A DNA stretch of 64,000 nucleotides from Bacillota bacterium. Lineage in GTDB: Bacteria; Bacillota; Clostridia; Peptostreptococcales; Anaerovoracaceae. Made by a program: the position numbers and the translations under genes. A model generated the notes under the pieces. The model ran no database searches, was not told where the DNA came from, and worked only from the letters and a program-made list of their open reading frames with translations. Shown here piece by piece: positions 53,334 to 63,817 of the stretch; position 1 is the first letter of the stretch; the number at the start of each line of letters is the position of its first letter. The DNA is taken from contig JAFWZZ010000005.1 of assembly GCA_017522185.1 (NCBI GenBank), forward strand, positions 1-64,000. The letters run 5' to 3'.

Positions 53334-53636
53334 ATGATCGAAGTAAAACAGTTAAACGTAAATGGACAGATTGTAGAAGGACTGCGTGTAGTAGCACCTG
53401 GCGGTGAAGGACATCCAAACATGCTGGTGATTCTTTGTAAGAAAGGCTATGTTATGTGCGGCTACCTGAACGCAGAAGCTGCGGAAAAATTCGGCGATGC
53501 TGCGGCAATCGTTGGCGGCGCTGCTTTCGAAGAAACTTTAGCAAATCCAGTTAAGGCTGTAACACCAGCGGCAGAAGCCCTGGGCGTAACCATCGGCATG
53601 ACCGGTGCAGAAGCAGTAGAAAAACTGAACGCATAA
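53334..53636 (+). CDS. DUF1805 protein (YunC-like)
   Basis: A 100-residue protein with the DUF1805 pattern: VAPGGEGHPNMLVILCKKGY followed by VMCGYLNAEAAEKFGDAAAI. Found in Bacillus (YunC) and many anaerobes, function unknown. It lies 19 bases before sufC with GGAGG, so it could be expressed with the Suf genes. Confidence 0.88.
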   Translation: MIEVKQLNVNGQIVEGLRVVAPGGEGHPNMLVILCKKGYVMCGYLNAEAAEKFGDAAAIVGGAAFEETLANPVKAVTPAAEALGVTIGMTGAEAVEKLNA

Positions 53637-53655
53637 ATTATCACTTGGAGGAAAC

Positions 53656-54390
53656 ATGTTAACACTGAAGAATGTACGCTGGTCTCCTGAGGCAGGCCAT
53701 GAAGTATTAAAAGGAATCGATTTAGAAATTCCTGCAGGACAGCTGACTGTCGTTACCGGACCGAACGGTGGCGGTAAGACTTCTCTGGCAAAGGTCATCG
53801 CAGGCCTGAACCAGATCACAGAAGGCAGCATCCTGGTAGATGGTGAAGATATCACAGAAAAAGATATTACAGAAAGAGCGAAGATGGGTGTAAGCTACGC
53901 TTTCCAGCAGCCGGTTCGTTTCAAGGGCGTAACTGTAAAGGATATGCTGGACATGGCGGCAGGCGGAGAAATTCCTGATGACGAAGTCTGCACCGTGATG
54001 GCGAAAGTCGGTCTTTGCACAAAGGACTACATCGACAGAGAAATCGACGCAAGCCTTTCCGGCGGTGAAATCAAGAGAATCGAAATCGCGTCTGTTCTGA
54101 CAAGAAGAGGCAGCAAGGTTCTGATCTTTGATGAACCGGAAGCTGGTATCGACCTGTGGTCCTTCACAGGCTTAATCGAAGCTTTTGAAGAGCTGAAGAA
54201 AGAAAAGGATAAGGCAATCCTGGTTATCTCCCATCAGGAAAGACTGCTGGAAATCGCAGACCAGATTGCGGTTATCGTAGAAGGCAGAGTGCGTATTGCA
54301 GGCCCTGGCAAGGAAATCATGCCACAGCTGATGGCCGGAGAAAAGTACGGCACATGTCCTGTAGAAGCCATGGGAAAGGAGATGCTGTAA
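53656..54390 (+). CDS. sufC: Fe-S assembly ATPase SufC
   Basis: A 244-residue ABC ATPase without membrane partners: Walker A GPNGGGKTSL, Q-loop FQQP, signature LSGGEIKRIEI, Walker B VLIFDEPEAGIDLWSF. The ending E-A-G-I-D in place of S-G-L-D is typical of SufC. It works with the SufB-like protein two bases downstream, making a minimal SufBC scaffold without SufS/SufU in the window. Confidence 0.93.
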   Translation: MLTLKNVRWSPEAGHEVLKGIDLEIPAGQLTVVTGPNGGGKTSLAKVIAGLNQITEGSILVDGEDITEKDITERAKMGVSYAFQQPVRFKGVTVKDMLDMAAGGEIPDDEVCTVMAKVGLCTKDYIDREIDASLSGGEIKRIEIASVLTRRGSKVLIFDEPEAGIDLWSFTGLIEAFEELKKEKDKAILVISHQERLLEIADQIAVIVEGRVRIAGPGKEIMPQLMAGEKYGTCPVEAMGKEML

Positions 54391-54391
54391 G

Positions 54392-55315
54392 ATGGACAAA
54401 CTGACCGAAAATCTGTTAAAAGCAATCTCTGACTACACAGAAGGCGGCTATACCGGTGCATACAATATCAGAGAAAACGCTGGATGTGGCGGACGCCAGT
54501 CCACAGAGAATATCGAAATCGTAGGCAAGGAAGACGGCTCCGGCATCGACATCATCATCAAGCCGGGCACAAAGGACGAAAACGTTTTCATTCCTGCCTG
54601 CGTCACAAAGGGTAACGTGCATGACCTGGTTTACAATGACTTCCACATCGGTGAAGGTTCTGATGTGAGAATCATCGCAGGCTGCGGTATCCACAACGAT
54701 GATGAAGAGGAAGCCGTACACAACGGCATCCACCGTTTCTTCTTAGGCAAGGGTTCCCACGTTGTTTACGAAGAAAAGCACCTGGGCGAAGGTACAGGCA
54801 GTGGCGAAAAGCGCATCGACCCTGTGACCCACCTGGAATTAGAAGAGGATGCTGTGCTGGAAATGATTACAATCCAGCTGGGCGGTGTGGACAAGTCCAC
54901 CAGAACGACGACAGGTGTTTTGAAGGACAGAGCAAAGCTGTTGATTCACGAATCCCTGATGACAGCGGGCGAAGAATACGTTATGACGGACTTTGACGTG
55001 GACATGGACGGAGAAGACAGCAAAGTCGACATCGTATCCCGTTCCGTTGCGAGAGGCAACTCCTACCAGGAATACCACTCCAAGATCAAAGGCAACAACC
55101 GCTGCACAGGTCACTCTGAATGTGACGCCATCCTGATGGAAAAGGGCAGAGTCAATGCGGCACCTGAATTATATGCAGGTCATTTAGACGCAGAACTGAT
55201 TCACGAAGCTGCCATCGGTAAGGTTGCCGGCGAGCAGATTCTGAAGCTGAGAACGTTAGGTTTGACGGAAGAAGAAGCGGAAAAAGCGATTATCGACGGA
55301 TTCTTAAAGGGTTAA
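54392..55315 (+). CDS. sufB: Fe-S assembly scaffold SufB/SufD-like
   Basis: A 307-residue member of the SufB/SufD family, shorter than SufB (about 465). The right-handed beta-helix core is present (EKRIDPVTHLELEEDAVLEM, ... RSVARGNSYQEYHSKIKGNN, RCTGHSECDAIL), ending with HEAAIGKVAGEQILKLRTLG. The N-terminal extension of SufB is missing, as in the two-gene SufBC systems of anaerobes and archaea. Start is two bases after the sufC stop. Confidence 0.92.
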   Translation: MDKLTENLLKAISDYTEGGYTGAYNIRENAGCGGRQSTENIEIVGKEDGSGIDIIIKPGTKDENVFIPACVTKGNVHDLVYNDFHIGEGSDVRIIAGCGIHNDDEEEAVHNGIHRFFLGKGSHVVYEEKHLGEGTGSGEKRIDPVTHLELEEDAVLEMITIQLGGVDKSTRTTTGVLKDRAKLLIHESLMTAGEEYVMTDFDVDMDGEDSKVDIVSRSVARGNSYQEYHSKIKGNNRCTGHSECDAILMEKGRVNAAPELYAGHLDAELIHEAAIGKVAGEQILKLRTLGLTEEEAEKAIIDGFLKG

Positions 55316-55318
55316 TGG

Positions 55319-56368
55319 ATGAGAGAATTAAATCAAGAGTTTACAACGAAATTGACACGCTGGTTCAGAGAGAACCAGCGTGATCTGCCTTGGCGGAAAG
55401 ATAAGGAACCCTATCACGTATGGGTTTCCGAAATCATGCTCCAGCAGACCAGGGTAGAAGCGGTAAGAGAATATTATCTGCGGTTTATGAAGGAACTGCC
55501 GACGGTTTCTGATCTGGCGGCTGCCGATGAGGAGACGCTGCTGAAACTGTGGCAGGGACTTGGTTACTATAATCGGATCCGCAACATGCATAAGGCGGCA
55601 GAGACTGTAGTCGGGGAGCTTTGCGGGGAATTCCCGGAGACTTTCGAAGGAATCCGCGGGCTTTGCGGTATCGGTGACTATACAGCCGGGGCTATCGGGT
55701 CTATTTGTTTTGACCTGCGTGTGCCTGCAGTGGATGGCAACGTGCTCCGCGTCATGAGCCGTATTTTAGAAGATGGCAGTGATATCAAGGCGGCTGGAAC
55801 GAAGAAGCAGATCGGCAGCGTGCTGCAGGAACTGTATCCGGAATCCAACTGCGGGGATTTCACCCAGGGCTTGATTGAACTGGGAGCACTGATCTGCGTG
55901 CCAAACGGACAGCCGAAGTGCGATATGTGCCCGGTGGCAGAGTTCTGCAAGGCACGGGAACACGGCACCCAGATGCAGTATCCGGTGAAGAGCGAGAAGA
56001 AACCGCGTAAGGTCGTACAGAAGGCGGTCTTTGTGCTCCGCTGTGTGGATGAAGAGGGGGTAGAGCGATATGCCGTTCGCAAACGCCCGAAGAGCGGACT
56101 GCTGGCAGGGCTGTACGAATTCCCAAATGTGGACGTGGAACGCGAGCTGACGTTGGACGAAGCCATTGCTGTGGCAGAAGACTGGGACTGCGTGCCGATG
56201 CACCTGACCAGATCAAGCGAGTTTAAGCACATCTTCACCCATGTGGAATGGGACATGAAAGGCTATTATCTGGACGTCCACGAGATGCCTGCGCGTTTCA
56301 AGTGGGTGACGGACGAAGAGATGGAGGCGGAAGTGCCGCTGCCGTCAGCCTTTGGGTATTTTTTGTAA
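55319..56368 (+). CDS. mutY: A/G-specific adenine glycosylase MutY
   Basis: A 349-residue base-excision repair enzyme removing A opposite 8-oxoG. Residues 1-215: VSEIMLQQTRVEAV with catalytic Glu, the HhH in IRGLCGIGDYTAGAI with catalytic Asp in VPAVDGNVLRV, and a 4Fe-4S set C-V-P-N-G-Q-P-K-C-D-M-C-P-V-A-E-F-C. The first spacer has seven residues instead of the six in E. coli. Residues 235-349 are the Nudix-like 8-oxoG reader. It starts right after sufB, so cluster supply and use are linked. Confidence 0.95.
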   Translation: MRELNQEFTTKLTRWFRENQRDLPWRKDKEPYHVWVSEIMLQQTRVEAVREYYLRFMKELPTVSDLAAADEETLLKLWQGLGYYNRIRNMHKAAETVVGELCGEFPETFEGIRGLCGIGDYTAGAIGSICFDLRVPAVDGNVLRVMSRILEDGSDIKAAGTKKQIGSVLQELYPESNCGDFTQGLIELGALICVPNGQPKCDMCPVAEFCKAREHGTQMQYPVKSEKKPRKVVQKAVFVLRCVDEEGVERYAVRKRPKSGLLAGLYEFPNVDVERELTLDEAIAVAEDWDCVPMHLTRSSEFKHIFTHVEWDMKGYYLDVHEMPARFKWVTDEEMEAEVPLPSAFGYFL

Positions 56369-56380
56369 GATGAAATGAAA

Positions 56381-56420
56381 AAACAGGTGGTACATTCTTT
56401 ATGGGAATGACCACCTGTTT
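56381..56420. terminator. Terminator between mutY and rnz
   Basis: AAACAGGTGGT and ACCACCTGTTT pair with inner CATTC/GAATG; suited to both convergent genes. Confidence 0.9.
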
Positions 56421-56422
56421 TG

Positions 56423-57322
56423 CTATTCACTAAAATATAAAGTTTTTTTCATACCGTCTTTGCCTGCAGTTACCTGAGGGAAGATGGACTTTGCTACATC
56501 GATCTGCTCTTGCGGATTCGGGATTGCGGGGCTGAAATGGGTAAGCCAGAGTTCTTTTGCCTGGGACTGCAGTGCCATTTCGGCGGCTTCTCTGTATAGC
56601 ATATGGCCTCGTTCAATCGCTTTTCCCAGCTTTTCTTCTTCCGGGTAAATCCCTTCTAAAATCATCAGGTCAGCCTTTTGACCATATTTCGAGATGGCGG
56701 GAACGGGACGTGTGTCTGTAGCGTAAAGAACTTTGAGTCCTTTTCGCGGTGGGCCGAGAACCTGCCCGGGAGTCACAGTTCTTCCATCAAAGGTTACCGT
56801 TTCACCATGTTGTAATTTTGACCAGAGATTTTTTGGTATGCCCAGGGATTCTGCTGATTCTACTGAAAATTTTCCTGCGCGAGGCAGTTCGAACACATAT
56901 CCCCGGCAGGGAATTCTGTGCTCTGTAGGAAAACTTTTGATAGATAAATCACCGAGAAGAATCGGAGTATCTTCGGTTTGCACATACACATCAAAAGGCA
57001 GTTCCGGTGCGATGATACAAAGGCTACAGAGAACTTCTTCCAAACCTTCTGGCCCTGCAACCAGAACCGGTTCTGTTCGGCCGGAGTTGCCAATCGTAAG
57101 GAGCAGACCTGGAAGACCTGCAACGTGGTCTGCATGGAAATGAGTGATGCAGATGACATCAATGTCTTTCATGCTGACTTCGGCACAGCGAATTGCAGTC
57201 TGGGTGCCTTCGCCGCAATCTATCAGAACAGCGTGTCCCTGATATTTAACGTATAGAGATGTAAGAAATCTTTTTGGCAGCGGCATCATTCCGCCAGTGC
57301 CCAACAGACAGATATCTAACAA
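56423..57322 (-). CDS. rnz: Ribonuclease Z
   Basis: A 299-residue metallo-beta-lactamase-fold tRNA 3'-processing enzyme: CITHFHADHVAGLPGLLLTI is the zinc motif, with further ligands in TDTRPVP and LTHFSPA. I chose TTG 57322 (N-terminus LLDICLLGTGGMMPLP), eight bases after AAAGGAGG; the GTG at 57331 touches the ribosome site. Confidence 0.94.
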   Translation of the reverse strand: MLDICLLGTGGMMPLPKRFLTSLYVKYQGHAVLIDCGEGTQTAIRCAEVSMKDIDVICITHFHADHVAGLPGLLLTIGNSGRTEPVLVAGPEGLEEVLCSLCIIAPELPFDVYVQTEDTPILLGDLSIKSFPTEHRIPCRGYVFELPRAGKFSVESAESLGIPKNLWSKLQHGETVTFDGRTVTPGQVLGPPRKGLKVLYATDTRPVPAISKYGQKADLMILEGIYPEEEKLGKAIERGHMLYREAAEMALQSQAKELWLTHFSPAIPNPQEQIDVAKSIFPQVTAGKDGMKKTLYFSE

Positions 57323-57353
57323 AGGAAACACCTCCTTTTGTAATCAGGCTGCC

Positions 57354-57905
57354 TTAGTCTCTTGGCAGCATTTTTATTTCTTCTAATACAATAGCATGTT
57401 TGAAGGTCGGGTCGCAGGACTCGACTTTTTTGATGCATTCTTCTAATGGTATCCAGATAACTTCTTCGACCTCCGACTCCTGCAGGATCAGGTCTTCCGG
57501 TTCTACATCCAGCCAGAGACAGTAGATATTGCTGATCTGTCTGTCCTTGTAAGGTTTACCGTGGAAAACATCATCGTGTTTGATGTGTCGTTGACCGCAG
57601 AGAATCAGGTCTTCTTTTGCCACTCCGGTAATGCCCAGTTCTTCTTCCAGTTCCCGCAGGGCGGATGGAATCCAATCGACACTGGCCGGCATGTGTCCTG
57701 CGCTGGAAATGTCATAGCAGCCGGGGAAGGAGTCTTTGTCGGCGCTGCGTTTCTGGAGCAGGACTTCGGTTACGCCGTTATGGCGGCGCAGAATCCACAG
57801 ATGGGTAGTTCTGTGGAGAATACCTTCTCTGTGGGCTGTTTCTCTGTCTATGATTTTGCCGGTAGGGGTACCGGTCATGTCTACAATATCAAGAAATTCT
57901 GCCAT
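57354..57905 (-). CDS. Nudix hydrolase (IDI/YfcD-like)
   Basis: A 183-residue Nudix protein beginning LDIVDMTGTPTGKIIDRETA and with the box GHMPASVDWIPSALRELEEE then LGI. The catalytic R-E-x-x-E-E part is intact, but the Glu six after the Gly is a Val here. The family includes isopentenyl-diphosphate isomerase-like hydrolases. Followed within two bases on the same strand by nothing (mRNA continues from the LOG gene at 58446). Confidence 0.9.
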   Translation of the reverse strand: MAEFLDIVDMTGTPTGKIIDRETAHREGILHRTTHLWILRRHNGVTEVLLQKRSADKDSFPGCYDISSAGHMPASVDWIPSALRELEEELGITGVAKEDLILCGQRHIKHDDVFHGKPYKDRQISNIYCLWLDVEPEDLILQESEVEEVIWIPLEECIKKVESCDPTFKHAIVLEEIKMLPRD

Positions 57906-57906
57906 G

Positions 57907-58446
57907 TTACGCCTCCTTCAGGGCCTGAATCAGTGCCGTTGGATCGTCATACACATGAATCATGTCCAGGCAGTGCTGTTTCATGAAACCTTCCTCTACC
58001 ATGTGTTTTAGAAATGCTAATAATTGGTCATAATATCCATAGGTGTTTAAGATATAAATAGGCTTTTGGTGACGGTCAAGCTGGCGCAGGGTAAAGATTT
58101 CGAAGAACTCTTCCAGTGTGCCGATGCCGCCTGGCGTTACGATAAAACCATCAGCCAGATCTTCCATAATCTGCTTTCTTTCGCGCATGGTGTCGGTGAA
58201 GATAAATTCTGTACAGTTCTGATAGAGGACGCCCTCCTCATCAAAGAATTTCGGCGCAACACCGATAATTTCGCCGCCCTTGCTGTCGGCGCCACGGGCT
58301 GCTGCACCCATCAGCCCGGTGGCGCCACCGCCGAAGACCAGGCCAATACCGCACGCGGCCAGGCCTTCGCCGATCGTATGCGCTGCCGCGTAGTATTCCC
58401 GGGCCAGCGATGCACTGCTGGCCCCATATAAACAGATTCGTTTCAT
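57907..58446 (-). CDS. LOG-family/TIGR00730 Rossmann protein
   Basis: A 179-residue nucleotide-monophosphate phosphoribohydrolase of the LONELY GUY family: GLVFGGGATGLMGAAARGA and the signature PGGIGTLEEFFEIFTLRQL. It would release a base from NMPs (cytokinin-type or AMP). It precedes the Nudix gene by one base, so both are one operon for nucleotide clean-up. Confidence 0.94.
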   Translation of the reverse strand: MKRICLYGASSASLAREYYAAAHTIGEGLAACGIGLVFGGGATGLMGAAARGADSKGGEIIGVAPKFFDEEGVLYQNCTEFIFTDTMRERKQIMEDLADGFIVTPGGIGTLEEFFEIFTLRQLDRHQKPIYILNTYGYYDQLLAFLKHMVEEGFMKQHCLDMIHVYDDPTALIQALKEA

Positions 58447-58525
58447 CTGAAATGCTCCTTTTGGTATAAGATAAGGTTATTTTACCTATTCTGTTCTTGG
58501 CGTTCAAGTATATTAAATTGAAAAA

Positions 58526-58678
58526 TTCTAGAATTCAGAGGATATAAGGCTTTTTTCTAGAACTTTGCACTGAAAAGTTCTAGAAACGAAGTTAGATAAC
58601 AGGGCTTTTCTAGAACTCAAGTCACCTCAAGTCGTCAGTTTTCTAGAAAACAGTTCCGACTGTAACAGATTTCTAGAA
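58526..58678. promoter_or_regulatory. Array of six TTCTAGAA palindromes upstream of the DeoR-gap genes
   Basis: The 8-base palindrome TTCTAGAA occurs at 58526, 58555, 58578, 58608, 58641 and 58671, at steps of 29, 23, 30, 33 and 30 bases. Flanks are otherwise unrelated. The even spacing of about three helical turns suggests cooperative binding by one dimeric protein. The gap 58447-58808 has no gene; the rest holds the DeoR promoter. The binding protein is unknown. Confidence 0.75.
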
Positions 58679-58756
58679 CTATTTGAGAGATTCACAAGGC
58701 TTCCGGCTTGTCCTCTTTTTATTCGATAGAGATTGCTCAACTTTGACAACTTTTGC

Positions 58757-58784
58757 TTGACTTTGCACGACTTTCTGCTATACT
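58757..58784 (+). promoter_or_regulatory. Promoter of the DeoR regulator gene
   Basis: TTGACT at 58757-58762, a 16-base spacer, and TATACT at 58779-58784. Just upstream ACTTTG/ACTTTT-like direct repeats (58739-58772) could be the DeoR site. Confidence 0.7.
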
Positions 58785-58808
58785 TAACTTGAGAAAGGAT
58801 GTAAACTT

Positions 58809-60615
<1,807 letters not shown>

Positions 60616-60661
60616 ATCAAATTGTCTCAAATCAATACAATTTCTAAATAAAAGCAAAAAA

Positions 60662-60697
60662 GAGAGCGCAGCATCTTTCAAAGATGCCGCGCTCTTT
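60662..60697. terminator. Terminator between gap and the aminopeptidase gene
   Basis: GAGAGCGC and GCGCTCTT arms around a GCATCTTTCAAAGATGC inner hairpin; usable from both strands. Confidence 0.9.
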
Positions 60698-60719
60698 TGC
60701 GTCATAGTCGTCATTGCAG

Positions 60720-61829
60720 TTATTTCAGATTCTCCGGATTCAGGCATTCCAGTTCCGGCACAACAAACAGGCCGTCTTTTCTGATCAGCACGTCGTCGAA
60801 CCAGATTTCGCCGCCGCCGTATTCCGGACGCTGGATCATGACCAGATCCCAGTGGATGGCGGATTTGTTGCCGTTTGGTGCGTCTTCGTAGCACATGCCC
60901 GGTGTCAGGTGGAAGCTGCCTGCGATTTTTTCGTCAAACAGGGTATCCTTCATTGGCTCTAAAATGTACGGGTTGACACCGATGGCGAATTCGCCGAAAT
61001 AGCGGGCGCCTTCGTCTGTATCCAGGTGGGCGTTGATGCGCTCCGTGTCGTTGGCAGTGGCCGTGACAATCTTACCGTCCTTCACTTCGAAGTAAATATT
61101 GTCATAGGTGAAACCTTCTTCCAGAGAAACGGTATTGTAGGTGATATAGCCGTTCATGCTGTCCTTGACAGGGGCGGAGTAGACTTCGCCGTCAGGAATG
61201 TTGCATCTGCCGGCGCATTTCTTCGCGCCGATACCTTTGATGGAGAAGGTCAGGTCGGTGCCCGGACCTTTCAGCTGTACCTTGTCCGTTTTGTTCATCA
61301 AATCTAACAGGGCATCCATAGCCTTGCTCATTTTTTTGTAATCCAGGGTGCAGACTTTGTAGTAGAAGTCAGCAAAAGCCTCCTGGCTCATGCCGGCAGA
61401 CTGGGCCAGAGACGGAATCGGATAGCGGAGGACGCACCATTTGGTGTGGTCTACGCGGTAGTCCAGAACAGGGCTCTTCAGCTTGCTGTACATGCCCAGT
61501 TTTTCTGCAGGCACGTCGGACAGTTCGCAGGCGTTGGCACCGGCACGGACCGCGATATAGGCGTCCATGGACTGCATCTGTTTTAACTGATAGTCGCACA
61601 TCAGCTGTACCTGTTCTTCTGTGCATTCCATAATGATTTCGCGGTTGATTTCGCTGTCGATGATGTTGACGTGAGGTCTGCCGCCGGCTTTGTAAACCTC
61701 GCGGATAATCTCTTTAATCAAAGGCTTGCATTCCGTGCCTTCGTAATCGATCAAAATGTTTTCTCCCGGCTGTATTTCGCAGGAATAGTTGACCAGTAAA
61801 TCTGCTAGTTTTTTATCTCTAGGATCCAT
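60720..61829 (-). CDS. M29-family aminopeptidase
   Basis: A 369-residue thermophilic-type (AmpS/PepS) metallo-aminopeptidase. It starts DPRDKKLADLLVNYSCEIQP, and has DLTFSIKG, NIPDGEVYSAPVKDSMNGYI with Glu ligands, GEFAIGVNP and the C-terminal HWDLVMIQRPEYGGGEIWFD. It removes N-terminal residues from peptides in the cytosol. Start follows GAAGGAGG. Confidence 0.94.
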   Translation of the reverse strand: MDPRDKKLADLLVNYSCEIQPGENILIDYEGTECKPLIKEIIREVYKAGGRPHVNIIDSEINREIIMECTEEQVQLMCDYQLKQMQSMDAYIAVRAGANACELSDVPAEKLGMYSKLKSPVLDYRVDHTKWCVLRYPIPSLAQSAGMSQEAFADFYYKVCTLDYKKMSKAMDALLDLMNKTDKVQLKGPGTDLTFSIKGIGAKKCAGRCNIPDGEVYSAPVKDSMNGYITYNTVSLEEGFTYDNIYFEVKDGKIVTATANDTERINAHLDTDEGARYFGEFAIGVNPYILEPMKDTLFDEKIAGSFHLTPGMCYEDAPNGNKSAIHWDLVMIQRPEYGGGEIWFDDVLIRKDGLFVVPELECLNPENLK

Positions 61830-61944
61830 AAAATCCCTCCTTCGTTTGCTTTTTCATATCCAGTATTATATACCAAAAACCTTGAAATTAAAAGTTATGT
61901 GCAGTAAAATACAGTTGTTGAGAAAGTAAATGAGGACACATGCG

Positions 61945-62889
61945 ATGAAACACTATTTTTTTATTAACCCGAAAGCGGGTCAGGGGAAAGGGATTGACAA
62001 GCTCATTGAAGAAATCGAAACCACTGCGGCAGAGTTGCAGCAGGAGGCCATCATCTATCTGACAAAATCTGTAGAAGACGGCATCATCAAAGCCAGAGAG
62101 ACGGCGGAATCCCTGAACGGCGAACCGGCACGTTTCTATGCCTGCGGCGGCGACGGCACCAATAACGAAATCATCAACGGTGCTGCGGACTTCCCAAACA
62201 TCGCCTTAGGGTGCGTACCAATCGGCACCGGAAACGACATGGTCAGAAACTTTCCGGAAGCGGGGGATTTCCTGTTCATCAAAAGCCAGATGCTGGGCGA
62301 AGTAAAGCGCATCGATCTGATGAAATACAAGGGCAGGCTCAATGGCGAGATGAGAGAAGGGTATTGCGTCAACATGTTCAATATCGGTTTGGACTGTGAC
62401 GTGGTGGCATTGACCAACGTGCTGAAAAAGAAGCCTTTTATCGCAGGTTCTTTTGCATATCTGCTGGCTGTAGGCGGTATGTTCCTGCGGAAGAAGCCGA
62501 TCCATATGCAGCTTTGGGAAGATGATAAATTAATGGTAGATGGGGAAGTGCTGCTGGTTGCCATTGCCAACGGCGGCTACTGCGGCGGCGGTATGAACAC
62601 ATCTCCGCAGTCCTGCATGAACGATGGTGTTTTTGACCTGAACATCATCAAAAACGTATCCCATGCGGCATTCTTGAAATTGTTCCCGAAATACAAAGCG
62701 GGAACCCATTTACAGGTTCCCGGTATTGAAAAAGTGATTACCACCAAGCAGAGCAAGGCGCTGACTATGGTTCCGAAGCAGAAGGATTTCAACATCTGCA
62801 TCGACGGCGAAATCTATGCTGCGGAAGGTCAGATCGAATACAGCATGGCAGAAGGTGCCCTGCAGTTTATCGTTCCGGCAAAATTGTAA
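61945..62889 (+). CDS. Diacylglycerol kinase-family lipid kinase
   Basis: A 314-residue YegS/BmrU-type lipid kinase: NPKAGQGKG, ACGGDGTNNEIINGA (nucleotide loop), PIGTGNDMVRNFPE. It phosphorylates diacylglycerol or another lipid. ATG 61945 is placed after a GAGGA; ATG 61930 is an in-frame alternative. Confidence 0.93.
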   Translation: MKHYFFINPKAGQGKGIDKLIEEIETTAAELQQEAIIYLTKSVEDGIIKARETAESLNGEPARFYACGGDGTNNEIINGAADFPNIALGCVPIGTGNDMVRNFPEAGDFLFIKSQMLGEVKRIDLMKYKGRLNGEMREGYCVNMFNIGLDCDVVALTNVLKKKPFIAGSFAYLLAVGGMFLRKKPIHMQLWEDDKLMVDGEVLLVAIANGGYCGGGMNTSPQSCMNDGVFDLNIIKNVSHAAFLKLFPKYKAGTHLQVPGIEKVITTKQSKALTMVPKQKDFNICIDGEIYAAEGQIEYSMAEGALQFIVPAKL

Positions 62890-63687
62890 CTACAGCTCGA
62901 TAGAAACAACAAGTTCATCATGTAAGACGATAGGCCCCTGGATGTAGATGTTTTTAATCTCTCCATGGGCTTTTTCTATGGTTGCAATGATGGTGCCTGC
63001 CGGCTGTACCAATTCGAACTGGAATGTGCCGGACTTTTCTTCCGTTGTAAAGGCGGCCGCCACCGCCGTAGAGCCGGTGCCGCAGCTGCCTTCGAAGTAG
63101 GTCGTATCCACGTCGGCCACATAGACCACCGGGGTGAGGAAGTTCTTTTCCGTATCATAGAACATGACACCCATGGCAGGTGGTGCGTACTTATCGTTAA
63201 TGTAGTCTTTTGCCAGAACAAAGTTTGCTTCGCTGGCTGCCACATCTGTGACCACCACGTGCATGATGCCGTCCAGATCTACCAGACAGGCATGTTCCAG
63301 AAAACCGATGCCGGTATCAGCCAGGCGTTCCACGGAGACTGGCAATGGCATTTTGATGCGGGTGTAGTTGTTGGCAGGATCCACGTCAACACCCAGGACT
63401 TCATTGCAGCCGCTGACCTGAATCTGGATCTTAGCCGTACCTTCCAGATGCTGCTTCTTTGCCAGCATCAAAGCAAAGGAACGGGACGCATTGCCGCAGA
63501 ATTCCAGACCGCACATTTCCATGGAGTTTTCGCCGGTTACAAAGGCAACCTGTTCGCCCCCGAGCTCTTCCATGGCCAGTAGCCGGGTGGCAATATGCTG
63601 ATACTGGTCGCGGGTGCAGTGGTCTAAAACAAAGATGGTAATGTTTCCCGATGCATCGGCAACCTGAATTCTAATATCCTTTTTCAT
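62890..63687 (-). CDS. DapF-fold amino-acid racemase, CntK-like
   Basis: A 265-residue member of the diaminopimelate epimerase fold. Both catalytic Cys are present: CGLEFCGNASRSFA and FEGSCGTGSTAVA. Details match the CntK (histidine racemase of staphylopine synthesis) branch more than DapF: an EFCGNA segment, KIQIQVSGC, and GVMFYDTEKNFLTPVVYV. DapF proper has M-C-G-N-G-x-R. So I expect a stereoinversion of histidine or another amino acid. ATG 63687 follows AAGGAGG. Confidence 0.8.
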   Translation of the reverse strand: MKKDIRIQVADASGNITIFVLDHCTRDQYQHIATRLLAMEELGGEQVAFVTGENSMEMCGLEFCGNASRSFALMLAKKQHLEGTAKIQIQVSGCNEVLGVDVDPANNYTRIKMPLPVSVERLADTGIGFLEHACLVDLDGIMHVVVTDVAASEANFVLAKDYINDKYAPPAMGVMFYDTEKNFLTPVVYVADVDTTYFEGSCGTGSTAVAAAFTTEEKSGTFQFELVQPAGTIIATIEKAHGEIKNIYIQGPIVLHDELVVSIEL

Positions 63688-63817
63688 GGAGTGACCTCCT
63701 TCATTATGTTGCGTCCATTCTACCACGGGATGGAAAGAATTACAATTGGCAACGGAGTATTGACAAAGTTTTTCGAAATGGGTAAAATATTAGGGAATTA
63801 AATAAGAATTATCATAT

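Noticed and set aside
53656..54390. The ATPase as part of an ABC transporter
   Set aside because: No membrane partner; signature and neighbour identify SufC.
58526..58678. The regular TTCTAGAA array as a CRISPR-like repeat
   Set aside because: The repeated unit is only eight bases, the spacing varies (23-33), and no cas genes are present.
62890..63687. Canonical diaminopimelate epimerase (dapF)
   Set aside because: The C-G-N-G-x-R signature is missing; EFCGNA and other segments fit the CntK-like branch, and no lysine genes are near.
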